DNA from: Burhinus oedicnemus
Lineage: Eukaryota; Chordata; Aves; Charadriiformes; Burhinidae
Direction: 5' to 3'
Assembly (NCBI GenBank): GCA_008921705.1
Contig: VFFE01007257.1
Coordinates: forward strand, 1,827,903-1,891,902
DNA length: 64,000 bases
In this document: in pieces, positions 27,786-39,800 of the stretch
Layout: the number at the start of each line of letters is the position of its first letter
How positions within the stretch are numbered: the first letter of the stretch is position 1
The notes under the pieces: generated by a model
What the model was told of the DNA's origin: nothing
Seen by the model: the letters and a program-made list of their open reading frames with translations, nothing else
Database searches by the model: none
Made by a program: the position numbers and the translations under genes

Positions 27786-29269
27786 GAAGTAAAACCCTAA
27801 AGCCTTAGATCAAACCAGCTAAGCACATGCGTGGTCTGTGCAGTTACTTTCAGAGCTTCTCTTCCAATCTATTATTTACACTGGCCACTTGTTTCAATTT
27901 ACATTTAATTATACTATAAGCTTCTCCAATTTACTCAGTAACTATATAGTGGTAAGTAAAAGAGGAGTCCTTTGAACATTAGTAGAGCTACAGTTACTAC
28001 AATAATAAAATGGTAATTTATTTGCAACTATTGCTTTCTAGAAAAAATACTTGTTCTCCATTTCTGTCTAGTAAATCTTTGTAGACTGTAGATCTTGAAA
28101 AGAGATGAGTGGGGAGACAAGGAATAGTCTTTCAGTTTCCAGTTCTCTACTTAACAAAAGTAATTCCCGTATACCTATAACCATCAGAGATTTAAATACT
28201 GTGTTATGCTTCAAAAGCGGACCAGACAACATTCTGTGATTCAACAGAAGACTTCACTATAACCAGCACAAACACACCATAGTTTTTATGCTGTAGTCAC
28301 TCATAAAACAGCTTTGGAAAATGTGAAGTTGCATTTCTTCTTGCAGTAAGGGATCACCATTTACAGAAGCAACTAAGTTATGCCTCTAAAAGCCTCATGC
28401 TTGAAAGACACACCCTCCCTAAGTTTGTTTGTTCTTTTAGGAAAACCAGATTCTAAGTGAGCCGCAAACCTTTTCTTTAAGCAGAAACTTAAAATAGCCT
28501 GACTTCATAACGCATCCTAATTACTGAAATTAAGTCACCGTAGTCACAGCAAATGACAGCAAACAAGTAAATACGAGTGTGATATTAGAATACTGTTTTT
28601 CCATGCTTCAGGGAATGAGCTAAAACTGAACAGCTACCAGCAGTGTATCCCAAGCTAAGTTCTGTCATGCTGAATATCCCAAGTGCCACGTGCAAGAGGC
28701 TGCATGACCTCTCTCAAAAATGACGATTCACAGTATGCGATAGCATGCATTTGTGAAGAAAACACTACATCCTCATCAACCAAAGTGGAGCTATTCAACA
28801 GTCAAGAGCTGAACAACTACATTAAAAAAGTTTATTTCTGACACATAATATTTCTTCACTGTTGGAAACAAAACAAAGTAATTACTAAACTGTTATGATT
28901 TCCAGTAAGTAAACTTTAAATAAAGTATTTTATAAGTATCCCAGAAAATGATGACAACGAAGTCAAAGGTGTGAAGACTAATTTCTCAGTAGCAACTTGC
29001 AGCCAGGACAGAACATAAGAATTATATTAGAGAAACAAATGTATTTTCTAATTTTCTCTTGCATGAAGTTTTGGAAACCTCAAAGTTTCCAAAAGAGCTC
29101 AACCTCTGAGTGTTTTTCTGAGCTATCCACCACTCTCAGAGCATCTAGTAAGTCTGTCTTTATGAAATACAAATTAAAAATGTAATTATTTTTTATTAAC
29201 AGCTTTTACGACAATAATATGAAAAGGCCCCAGTCAGAAGCAAGAATGTGCAGGGGTCAGGGAGTAGGT

Positions 29270-29397
29270 GGGTGTTGGATGGGGCTTTGAGCAACCTGGT
29301 CTAGTGGAAGGCGTCCTTGCCCATGGCAGGGGGGTTGGAACTAGATGATCTTTAAGGTACCTTCCAATCTAACCATTCTATGATTCTATTCTATGAG
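29270..29397 (+). mobile_element. CR1 retroposon 3' end
   Basis: The stretch reads GGGGCTTTGAGCAACCTGGT, then a CCCATGGCAGGGGGGTTGGA segment, then AGATGATCTTTAAGG, ending ACCATTCTATGATTCTATTC. This is the highly recognisable 3' end of avian CR1 with its terminal ATTCTATG repeats. About 130 bp remain, a typical 5'-truncated copy. It points the opposite way to WWOX. An AT microsatellite follows directly. Confidence 0.93.
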
Positions 29398-29415
29398 ATA
29401 TATATATATATATAT
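29398..29415. repeat. (AT)n microsatellite
   Basis: Nine AT units directly after the CR1 end, followed by imperfect TATA/TGCA-rich sequence to about 29440. It probably grew at the retroposon 3' end. Confidence 0.9.
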
Positions 29416-29539
29416 TCATATATATGCATGCATCTATATAGACTCCAGGAGCCTCTATAGTTCAAAACATAGCAAAGAGCTTCAGACTGGCTCCAGAAGG
29501 ATTAGGTTCTCCACATACCACGACGGTGCAGCAGCTAAA

Positions 29540-29890
29540 GCTACTGCCTCAGGGATCAAAACTGGTCCAGGCGTATCTGCATGGCACCTTGCCTGAACTG
29601 ATAAACCTTACCTCCCTCCACACAACCTTGACACGGATCTCTCAATTCCAGTTACGGACCCAGCTCAGTTGCAACTACTTTAAATGCTGCTGCATCATGC
29701 TGCATTGTGCAATGCAGACATCCCTACAAAACACAGGAGTGTACAGTTCACAGCCTTGGGACTGCAGCTTTAAGCTTTCAGATACACACCCAGTATTCTC
29801 ACCAAAACACTCATCTAGACTCTGGAGTGAGCTGCCACAGAAATACTGAGAGGAAGCCCTAAAAATGATCTTCAACAAAGCCTATTCCAG
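29540..29890 (+). mobile_element. Decayed LINE ORF2 C-terminal region (L2/CR1 clade)
   Basis: The plus frame holds LHGTLPELINL with LHT a little further on, then, about 70 codons later, SRLWSELPQKY, a stop, and EEALKMIFNKAY. This order (an LHG-x-x-P block, then RLW-x-x-LP, then a helical segment) is the pattern I know from the C-terminal end of L2-like LINE polymerases. The stop within the block and weak spacing show an old, dead copy. The call is by pattern only; a chance match is possible. Confidence 0.4.
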
Positions 29891-32059
29891 GTTGGTGACA
29901 GCACAGTCTCTAAAAAAGGAGAAGCAGCGGATCATTTGCTCCCTACAATTGTTAAAATAGAAAAAACTTACACTAATGATGCTGAGAATTTCAGCTAAGC
30001 TTGTTTGCATACCCAGGAAAGGGGCACTTTTCTAGTTTTACTGGCAATCAAAACATTGGTGACGTTCAGGGGAACATAACGATTCATGTCAGAAATGAGT
30101 TCTAAAACTGACGCTTACCCTCAACCCATAGCCTCCATCATAACATTCAAATAACCTCTGTGAAATACATACAAAGGACTTAGTGAAGTGATTTGGCTTG
30201 GACTAGAGTGCGCTGTTATTCAGTGCTGATACTTTTTGTACTATATTTTGTAGTCTTTCTTATGTACCACCCATAAATAAATAGATACTATAAAAAAAAT
30301 CTATCAATTGTTTTAAAGAATTCAAAATGGACTTCAGTGTTTTATTTTGTTCCTTAGAGGATGAGATTATCTGTGCAACAAACACAAAAGGTTCCTTTGT
30401 GAAAGTACGTCAGAGCAAATAAAACTAACAATTCATAAAAGTTCCACAGACTGGATCCTTTTCATGGGACGTTGATAACATTCACTTATCCATTCTCAGG
30501 AGAACTTCAAGAATTTGTTTTACAAACTACCCCTAACACAGAAAAGACATGGTTTTAAAGGTCTTGGTCAAAAAACATGCTGTTGAAAGATATTATTACT
30601 AGTCCCAAGGTGCCAGAACGCTCGCTTACCAATGCCATGGACATAAAGAGGTTTTGCATCTGTACAGGCTGCAAACTGCAGGCAGAGGTTAGAGGTGTGA
30701 AGACTCTCCCGACTGACACGTTGTCAGTGCACCACACTAGACTGTTGGTATTTTTGCTCCACGGGTCTTACTGAAGATCCAGTATTGTTCAAGAAGCTGT
30801 TCATTTTTGGACACGTAGGCAGAGTTTTAAACACTAAGATGTATTTTCCACTTACATTAGCCCACTATAAATTAAGATTAATGTCATTATCTCAATGTTA
30901 ATTAAATGTAAAAGCAAACATTTTTTTGCAGCTATCCGTACAAGTTCCACCACTGATTTGCTCAGCTACTACAGGTCATGCAGTAGATTAAGCTACTTAA
31001 GGATGGATCCCTCTGCCTCGACAATTCCTTCTCTGCTCTTTTTCAAATAAAACCAATCACTTTGGTCTGCATCGCCAGCTCAGGGAGACAGTAAGTTATG
31101 TTACACCACAACCACTCCTGTCAGTTGTGAAGTCTTCTTTACGTAAAAGGGGCCTGGTTCGGGCATTAACAAATTGCTATGGCTAGATGAGTTCTACAGG
31201 GGTATGAATCTTCATTTCCCCGCCTCGTAGATGCAAACATTCTAGGGAGACACCCTCTCCCTGCTCCCCTTTTGGGAATACCCTTCTTTGTCAGTGAATA
31301 CGGGATGAGAAACACTCAATAAGGTCAATGGAAGCCAGTTCTCAATGAAGTAAAAGTAATCCTCTGCCTAAAAAAGACTTTGGACTCCTTATAAATAACC
31401 TGGGCCAGAGGTTCAAGGGATCAGAGTAACCCCTCCAAGCCCCATAACATTGGCTATGAAAGAACTGCCTAGCCTCTCATTACGTCATGGTCCCAGTCCA
31501 AAGTCCAATGGAGACAAAAGGAAAACACTGATTGCCTTCAGGGCTTTGTAAGAATCAAGAAAATTGTTGGGTTGATTTTTTTAAATATGAATGAAGGTGC
31601 TTTTACCACTGAAAGCACTTTCTCTCAGCCATTAATAATGTCTAGTATCTTTTCTAACTAGGGCATCTGTTTACATAAAAAATGCAGTCAAGCATATTCC
31701 ACTTAAAAACCAAAGCAATTTTTTTTATGTTTACGTATACCGAGCACAGAAATAACTCTAAACTATCCCACACCTAAGATGTACAACTACCCTAATCACA
31801 GTGAAAATCATATATTCAAGCAAGGAAGTCACGCACTCCATCTACCAAGGTACCTTTACTGAAGACTGACAAAGTTAATCGAAAATGGTTGAAGAATCCT
31901 CTTCTAGAGTGCTATCTTGGCACAATGTTTGTCATTAAAATCAAGGTCGTAGTTATAAAAGGCAATAGGTCAAAGCAGATACATACATCTGGATTTTTAT
32001 AACTTTACTCCCCTGATTTGAAAAATGAAGATGTGTGAAAGACTAAGTCATTCACTTAC

Positions 32060-32324
32060 CATGGATTTGGTGAAAGGTCGAGCCAAGGTAAACAGCAGGG
32101 TATACACCCACCAGTTACGATGAATGGAGGAGTAAATCATATTTCCAGGATGGACTGAATTAGACGTCACCCCATGGGGAGAAAGGCGTCGGTTCAGCTC
32201 GTTGGAGAACAGTATATTGCAAAGCTTGGAACGATTGTAGGCCAACATAGCCCAATACTCCTTCTTAGATGGAGAAAGCAGGCTGAAATCGAGTTTTCCA
32301 GAGGAGTCTTTAATTTCTGTAAAT
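32060..32324 (-). CDS. WWOX: WWOX exon 8 (SDR catalytic Tyr/Lys, 265 bp)
   Basis: After the single base completing Arg, the exon reads [18 protein letters not shown], then [20 protein letters not shown], later [18 protein letters not shown], and ends [18 protein letters not shown]. This equals about residues 264-352 of human WWOX. It carries the SDR catalytic signature Y-N-R-S-K (human Y293 and K297) and the Ser of LLSP (human S281), reported as part of the predicted NSYK set, so the enzyme site is intact here. The motif VHPGNM follows, the usual post-catalytic SDR turn. The acceptor is TTTTTTAG just above 32324. The donor GTAAGT follows the Met codon (32059-32054), giving phase 0. The length of 265 bp is the same as in human. 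No stop or frameshift is seen. Confidence 0.98.
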
Positions 32325-33724
32325 CTAAAAAACAGTAAATATGCCTCAGATATCCCAGAGTTAATTTCGCTCACATTAAGAACAACATAAAATGTAGACA
32401 ACAGAGTAGAACTTGGCCAGAACCAACATAAAACAACAGCTTATTTAGCAGTTGAAAGCATCTACTGGAAATTGCTCAAGATCCAAGGAACAGTCCCATA
32501 TAATATGGCAGTAAAATTACTGAATAATTAGCAAAAGCAGATGATAAATAAAACCAAGTCCAAAAAAAGGCTTTAATGATTTAAAGGCATCGTATGTAAC
32601 TTACTAATCACTTTATTTTAAATCCAAAAAAAAAGACTTTGCCATAGATTCATGAAAGCCCAATCAACTCGGAGAAAATAATGTAGGATAAAATAACTCT
32701 GCATTGGAAGCAGAGAAAACCAGCATCCTTTCATTTCCCTTCCTTCCCTTCCTCTGATTATTTCATCCACTGTTCACATACTGCACGCTTTCATTTAAGT
32801 GTTCAAGTAACTATGGATGAGTCTCACTGCCTCTTAGACTCTTTTTTAGATTAAAAATTGATGAATATAAAGGGGTTATAACCTTGGTAACTTGCCATCA
32901 ATAGTCTTATATGTTTAAAAGATAAATGTAAACAAAGCCAAAATGAGTTCTGGCAGAGTATAATGTTTTTAAGTATACCCATGGCATGGCTGAACACAAA
33001 TCAAAGTAACTAGTTGATGTTTTTTAATTGGGTCTGACAGAGTCATTAAACACCAGCTGTTTGTTTCTTTCCTTCTTTTTCTTAATAACAAAGTAGTGAA
33101 TGTTCTAAAGACATTTAAATGAAGACAAGGAAGTTTCCATATAGCATTTTTCCCCCCAGTTCTTACAATTTGATTTATCAATTTACTGGTGTATCTTAAT
33201 ATTAGAAAATAATACTACATTTAGTTACAGATCTGTGTTTCATTCAGAAGAGCTACTAAAAATAAAAAGGATTTAGCAAGCTCTTTTGAATACTCAGAGT
33301 TTTCAGAATCAGCTGGGGAGAACAGGGATAAACATAATTATAGTACACACTAGAAAAATGTTTTAAAATATCTTTACTAATTTTGCATCTCATGCCCAGA
33401 AATGAAGAGATCAGCTGGAATTCCTACATTCATTCTGTGAGCAGAATTATAATACACTCACAGAAAAGCAACTACAGTATTTGAACTCAAGAGGAATCCA
33501 GGATGTTCTGTATCTTTCAGAATTAGCCCTTCAATTTCAACAACAAAATTCCTCTTTTCATAATTTTCAGTTAGATAAAATACATTTCTGAAATTAACAG
33601 GACTATTCTGGGAGGAATTTCCTATATTCATTACCCAAGTAATCATTTATGACACCAAAAATAATCTATAAATAACATATTTTGCGCATACTGTGTAACG
33701 GAAACACGGTGGCATATTTTGAGT

Positions 33725-33810
33725 CCAGTCCTGCAAGTGTGCTTATGTGAGTCAATCTTACTTATGTCGGCAATCTCATTGAATTCAGTAGGATAAGGGC
33801 TGTACAATCA
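33725..33810. repeat. Possible ancient amniote interspersed repeat relic
   Basis: The run TCCTGCAAGTGTGCTTATGT and the later CAATCTCATTGAATTCAGTA resemble a palindromic repeat common in turtle, crocodile and bird DNA, whose arms read TCCTGCA and which has a CATTGA-type centre. Only one arm and part of the centre are visible. I cannot name the family. Confidence 0.3.
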
Positions 33811-35073
33811 AATTAACAACATAGACATAAAGACAGAAGGAAAGTCAACCTACTTATTATTCTGATTTTAATACGATGTGCTTAAAGTACCCAAAAGCTT
33901 AATTTAAGCAGAATTCATTTCTGCTGAATCCAGAGAAGTAACTAGAAACGAACAAAGACCCAGAGAGGCAAATAAATATTTTGCCTTGGAGCAGTCTAGT
34001 ATAATATTTTCTGCAAACACGGGACTTTATTTTTCCCCTAACAGGGGGTCTTGACTCCAGCGAAAAGATCCAGCCAAGGTTTATGGAAGTAATTAGATAC
34101 CAACACTTCTGTTTTACAACATGGTTTAAGGCTCAGAGTTCTCAAGTAGGTCAGAAAGTACTACTACCTAATAATACCTAATGCATAAACTAACTCCTTA
34201 CATCAACTTCTTGCCATTAAACAGATTGGGGGCAAAAAGCACGGTTATTTACAATGATCAGTTTAAGTGTTAAGATTGCCATAATACATGAATTGGACCC
34301 CTTAGAAAAAGGGAAATTTACTAGTTGAGTTTATTATTTTATTCAAACATAGACTGTTGTTACTTATCTCTTGATGGGCTTCTATAAACCTTGGCTGATC
34401 TTACCGAGTTAGCAATGAGCACTTTAAAAAACGTTTTCGAAAACACAGATAAAGATGTCGAGAGATGTGAGCTCTGGTTACACATGGCACTTAATACAGT
34501 GAAAAACAAAGATGTCATTTGAAATACTATCACAGATACAAACTTACAAAGGGGAACAAGCAGCTGACAATTCAACATAATCTCCCATTAAATAACAGCT
34601 CATTTATACGTATCCCGTCGTGCCCTCCACATCTGGCAAGTGATTGGAGTTGGCAGATTTATTTCTAGAGCTATCTCGCCTGCCCCGCAGTAGCCTCCCT
34701 CACTCCTAACAGGACTCTGCTACTTGCTTTAACAAACCTGGTGTGATTTGCAAAGATAAGGATGTCCAGATTTTGTTACCACCTAATTACTAGACATTTC
34801 ATGTCTTTTAGCACTGGGGAGGATTATTACTGGCATTTTCTATTGCTTCCTTTCATTTCAGCCATCATAAATTTAAAATGGTAAAAGTAAATCTATCTGC
34901 AGTGTGTCATTTATACCATAAGCCCCTGTGTTTGGAAGTGATAAAGGTTTCAGCCTGACCCTTGGCTGGTCTCTCTCTACCAGGTCCCTGGGGTTACATT
35001 TTATGGAAACATGATTAAAAAAATAAGCTTCATTCTGGGTCACTAAAACATTTCAGAAATATGAAGGCAGGGG

Positions 35074-35100
35074 AAAAAAAAAAAAAAGAAAAAAAAAAAA
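35074..35100 (+). repeat. A-rich tract
   Basis: Fourteen A, one G and twelve A, within intron 7 about 860 bp downstream of exon 7 in transcript direction. Confidence 0.9.
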
Positions 35101-35961
35101 GCACTCACATTCTTCCTTTTGGTTTGCTAGAGCTGGTACACATGACCAAAAAATGAAATAGAAATCAACAGTAATGTTTAAAGCTGGACATTATAGGTCT
35201 AATCCTGCAGCCCCTGAACTAAATCAGAAGGCAGTAAGTGGTTTCAGAATTGGGGCATGCATTTTGCACAAGGAACTTTATTTAAATCAAATCCAACTTT
35301 TCAGTTATTAACACAAATACCACAAGCATGTCTGAAATAAGGCAAACCTCATCAACATCTTTTTTGCCAACTGTACTTCTCCTGGCAGTAGAAAAGACGA
35401 GCATCTAACATTTTAATTAAAAAATTCACCAAAAGAGGCATGGCCAGATTTCTAATATGTATTAACTACACTACTTCCCATTTTACAATTATACAGCTAA
35501 TGTCTGCATTGAATTCCCTAATTTCTCATTATAAAACAATTGGATTTCATCTAGCAGTTTTTAATTGCATTGTTTCTCCTGCTAAAATAACTGCACATTC
35601 TTCTTGGTAAGATGTTGAAGTTGTTGAATGACAAATCAATATAGGTCATGCCATTCAGATTTAATCAATTATTATTCCATCTCCTTGCAAAATCAATGAG
35701 CGGTCTGAAATGCGGCAAAAATCTGCATTCATACAAAGAATGATCAAAAAATACCTACAGACGGTTATAAAATTAGAATACACTTTCTCCAACAACAGAG
35801 CCAAATCCAGTAACATCCACAGGCGTGAGTAATGCTTCTATTTTTAAAAAGATTATTCAAACGCAAACGCTTTAGAGCAAGGCCTTTCATTTTCAAAAAC
35901 TTTTGCAGTTCTGCCGTCACTGCTTTATGCTCCAAGGATTAAAGGTTTCACCTGAACCAAC

Positions 35962-36147
35962 CTGTGTGATTCGGAGGACACCATCACAACCCTAGCAGGA
36001 GACGACCGGCGTAAAACGTCTTCCAGGAGCTGGACGAGATAGAAATGTCCCAAGTGGTTCACCTGGAAGGTGGACTCCAGGCCATCCTCCGTCAAGCACC
36101 AGGGAGCACCAAACACGGCAGCGTTGCAGATCAGTACGTGAAGAGGC
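35962..36147 (-). CDS. WWOX: WWOX exon 7 (SDR domain, 186 bp)
   Basis: The first base completes the Val codon from exon 6. The reading then runs [16 protein letters not shown], continues through [16 protein letters not shown] and ends [10 protein letters not shown], with the last Arg codon split AG|A across the next junction. This matches about residues 202-264 of human WWOX. CNAA is the SDR NNAG-like motif. N in VNHLG (human N232) is the structural Asn of the SDR catalytic set, and VSS is the strand that usually carries the active-site Ser. The acceptor is CAG at 36150-36148. The donor is GTTGGT at 35961-35956, a weaker match than the donors of exons 6 and 8. The length of 186 bp is the same as in human. 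One residue worth noting is Cys in APWCL where human has Ser. An LTR lies only about 100 bp upstream in transcript direction. Confidence 0.97.
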
Positions 36148-36239
36148 CTGAACGATCAGAAGGGTTGAACAAAACCGCATCAGGAGAAAGAAATCTCAGT
36201 GAAACGCACGGAATTACGCTCCCGCCTGAAGAGGGCCGA

Positions 36240-36815
36240 GGTGTGCCTTGGGTGTCGGTGCGAAGGCTTCGCCCGGGGGTGGCTGCATGGTGGGGTCTGT
36301 GAGAAGGAGCTGCCGGCTCCAGCCGGTTCCTCAGCGGCCCCACCACAGGGCACAGCCGAGCTCCTCAGCCGCGCTGGCGGCACCTCTGGGAAAGCGTATT
36401 TAAGGAAAAGCCACACAGCAGAGAGGAGTGAGGGGAAAAGGGTGAAAACAGCCAGGAGAGCAGCAGGGTGAGAGGATGAGGAGGGGGAGGAGGAGGCACT
36501 CTAGGCGCCGGGGCAGGGATTTCCCTGCCGCCCCATGCTGGGGCAGGTGTCTCCTGAAGGGGCTGTGGAGAGGATCCTCTGCTGGGGCAGGGGAAAAGCG
36601 TGAGGAGGACAGAGCAGCAGAGAGGAGCTGCTGTGTTCTGACCACAACTCCCCGTCCTCCTGCGCCGTGCGGGGCTGGGGAGGTAGAGGAGGTGGGATGA
36701 AGGAGTGGAAGCTGAGCCTGGGGAAAGGGGGCGAGCGGGGGAGGAGGGAGAAGAAGGTGTTGCTTTAATTTTTGATTTTGTTTCTCACCGTCCAAATTTA
36801 CTTTAATAAATCAGC
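36240..36815 (+). mobile_element. LTR of an avian endogenous retrovirus (solo, ends eroded)
   Basis: A GC-rich block in AT-rich intron. It has the order I associate with a widespread avian ERV LTR: GAAGGAGCTGCCGGCTCCAG, a CACCTCTGGGAAAGCG stretch followed by a TATTTAAG core, a purine-rich region with GGGGCAG motifs, CTGACCACAACTCCCCGTCC, GGTAGAGGAGG, and a T-rich end with AATAAA at 36805-36810. The LTR points away from exon 7 and opposite to WWOX. No internal viral genes are seen next to it, so it looks like a solo LTR. The limits are approximate because neither terminal dinucleotide nor target duplication was identified. Recognition is from memory of the repeat, not from a search. Confidence 0.7.
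36397..36403 (+). promoter_or_regulatory. TATA-like core of the LTR
   Basis: TATTTAA follows the GC-rich U3-like part of the LTR and would place a start site near 36430, directing transcription into intron 6, antisense to WWOX. Activity is not shown. Confidence 0.35.
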
Positions 36816-39800
36816 CCAGCACAACGTGTCATCTCAAGGTGCCTACCGCAGCAAGACCACGCAGCTTTCCCACTTTCTTCAAAAATACCAAGTAGAACGG
36901 TAACGCTTTGCATCTCGAGAACCAACAGGACCATAGCAAACTCCGTACATCCTGAAGGTTGACAACAATAGTGGGCAGCGGATGGATGGCTGACATGCAT
37001 GGGCAGGTCACCAGAAATACCTCAACACTATCAATGTTCTCCCAGTTGCTAATCAGAAAACAGTCTCCTGGAGTATCTAGAAAAGAAACTTTTCCTAGGG
37101 GAGGAGCAACTCCTATCACTTTCTTATGGGGGATACACATCTATTCATGACATCTGCACAGCTGGTAGGGGAAAAGCGATTAAGAAATAAAGACACAATG
37201 CAACAAGGCATATGCCCACATGTTTTATACTTCTGCAGCTTGGGAAGTATACTGTTAAAAAAATACAAGTTGATAAAGACTGAGTTGGAAAATAAAAACA
37301 TCCTCCAGAAGCTGCAATCTTTGGTGGAAAAACTGCACGCAATACATAGGAGATCCTTGAGACAGAATCCTTCCTCCCTGAACTCAGCTAACCCAGTTAA
37401 ATAGAGATGACATTATGAAGGAACTTGAAATGAAGCATTCCTCATTTGCTTTGCAAAGGGTAAGATCCTACCAAACTAAGCTAGAAAAGAACCTAGACTG
37501 TCACCTACCTCTCTCATCCAAAAACCAGGTCCAGAAAACTTCAAATTCCTTGACATCTCCACTGTAATCTCAGGATGCTACACACCTTGCAGCCTTCCTA
37601 ACCTCCACAGCAAGATCAAGGACAAACACCCTTTCTGTTATTTCTTGTCTTTTTTCAAATCCTTATGAAACACACAGCAAAGACTCTGGTTCTCGGACCT
37701 CAAATGGATCTACATTTGCTAGATTGTTTCACCTCTAAGGAAACCATGGCACCAAGAGTGTATTCTTGCCCTTGAAGCAGAGTCTGATGCAGCAGACCTC
37801 AGCAAGCGTACCTGAGCTGAAAACCTCACACTTCAGACTCTGCATCTGGCATCCCCAGCCCTGATATAATTAAATAGGAAAGGTCACACAAAATAATGAT
37901 GGCCAAATACCTTTCATTCCTGCACTACCCGTGCACCCGTTCAGACCTGCAATGTCCGAACACCACAATATTAAGATCTGTCACATCTGTTTGTTTAGCC
38001 TGTTCCAGCCTATTACGTCTATACTGTGATCAGCCAAATCCCATGACACGAAACCAGCCACCCAACATAAACTCTAATTCTGAAGATACTAAATGAAGCA
38101 CAACTAGGAAAACTAGCTGCTTGCCCTCTGTTCTTTTCAAATACTTCCTCACAGCCCTACAGGCAAAAGATGACAGGAGACCCAGAGACAGATCATTTTC
38201 CCGTGTGGTTGAAGGACACATAGACTACAACTCTGAGCATCTGCAAAAGGAATTCTGGAAAAGAATGTGAAACATGAAGCCCCAGGTCGTCAAACAAACC
38301 TAAGTAATTAGAGTCCTTCAGGCATGTTTGAAAACCCCGGATTTTGATAGCCCAGTTTTCAAAAAATCATTTCTGGGGGAATCAGATGCACCTTAGCTGA
38401 ATACTGAAGGAGCTACATAAGCATCGACATAAACAGTAGGCTGTATTTCCTTATTAAAATAAATTTCAACTTCAAGCCCGCTGGGAAGTTACCAATGCAG
38501 TCTGCTTTAATAAGAAGTTAACAATCTAATCTCTGTACCTGTGCCAACTTGGAAAATTTTAACAAAAAGCTTCAGACGCAGCATGAAACATCTGTGTACT
38601 TTGGGAAGCTCATTTTCTGAAGGACTGAATTTCTGATTTGCCTTTTGGTCAGTGACACTTAGATGCATAACATCCTCACATACATACTACACCCACAAAA
38701 GAAACTGAAGATAAAGAGGGATTGTCCTTTTAAAGGCAAGGTTCTCTCTTTCTGTTCAACCCAACTTGCAAAAAAAGGCAGTTCTTTTTTTCATCTTTGC
38801 AGCCTCACTCAAGCACAAGCAGGCTATTTACTAAGATATGCAGGATCATATTTTTTAAAATGTACTCGACCTTTTGAGGCATATTTTATGAAAATGTTTT
38901 AAACCCGAGTTCATTTTGCCTCTTCGAGATGCATCTGCCAAAAGGAAAACAAAGCCTCATGAAGGTTGAGAGTGCATGTGTGGAAACTTTGGATGATTCA
39001 TCATCTCTCCTGAAAGTTTATGAAAAGCTCTAGCAAGAATTAATTTACAGATTTGTAAATCTGCTGGGAAAAAGGAACAAGTTTCTTCAAGATAGATGCA
39101 ATTTTTGGTATGAGAGCCTCCTGTATGAGAACTGAAGCACACGAGTACAGCAGTAATACAGAAAACACCATTGCCATTCCCTGCAAAAGCAAACATGGCA
39201 CTTTTTAAAAGATCATAATTCCATTTGATAATTGTCATATGTACTGTGAAGTAACAGACCACAGTAAGACACAAAGTACTCATATATGAATCAAAACTAG
39301 ATTTCACCTATCCAAATTGTAGTATCCTTCATTAATACTAATTGCACAATAACTACCAGAGGCAAAATATGCACTCTATACCTAAATCTGCCAGCTCAAT
39401 TAATTAAAAAGATGATTCTAGAATTATAAAACTGTAAAATGTAGTCACTTTTAAACTGTCAGGGAATTTAGTTGGGTTTTATTAAAGAAATAAAATTATG
39501 CTTCAGTCTTTTTCATGAGATTTGTATTTTTCAAACAACATTTGGTTCTAATTTTTTAAAGTAAAAGTAATTAAAATTAGAGACCATAAAGTTAAAAGTA
39601 TTTACAATATTCTATTAGAAAAATCTGTGATGAAATATAAAAATAAATACAGAGACATTTTAAATTAATATCATACTGAAAAGGTAATATCAGAGTCCCT
39701 TTTAGAATTCCTTTTTTTTTAATTAGCATTAGTGGTTTTAAATGGTTTAAAACTGATTTCTTTAGAAAAAGAAACCTAAAGGGTTTTAGCAATAGATAGT

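Larger units (their letters stand above)
1..32059 (-). other. WWOX: WWOX intron 8 (partial)
   Basis: No further WWOX exon was recognised here; exon 9 must lie to the left of the window. The stretch is mostly AT-rich single-copy-looking DNA. It contains the gag-like fragment and gap near 2.4-2.8 kb, a short 30-bp tandem at 1.4 kb, CR1 tails at 16.7 and 29.3 kb, the minisatellite at 22.5-23.1 kb, a polypurine tract at 27.7 kb and a LINE relic at 29.5-29.9 kb. Locally GC-richer patches without a recognised identity lie at about 340-560, 7290-7520, 11400-11700 and 17780-18020. In human this is by far the largest WWOX intron and the core of FRA16D. Confidence 0.85.
32325..35961 (-). other. WWOX: WWOX intron 7
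   Basis: A 3,637-bp intron bounded by the GTTGGT donor of exon 7 and the T-rich TTTTTTAG acceptor of exon 8. It holds AT-rich DNA, an A-rich tract at 35074-35100 and a possible ancient palindromic repeat relic near 33.7 kb. I see no other gene in it. Confidence 0.93.

Noticed and set aside
27607..27792. Lys/Arg/Glu-rich 61-codon frame
   Set aside because: Low-complexity translation of a polypurine tract.
36131..36795. Cluster of GC-rich ORFs and a CpG-island-like block beside exon 7, possibly an internal promoter or new gene
   Set aside because: The block is better explained as an avian ERV LTR; the ORFs on both strands are by-products of its GC-rich, stop-poor sequence.
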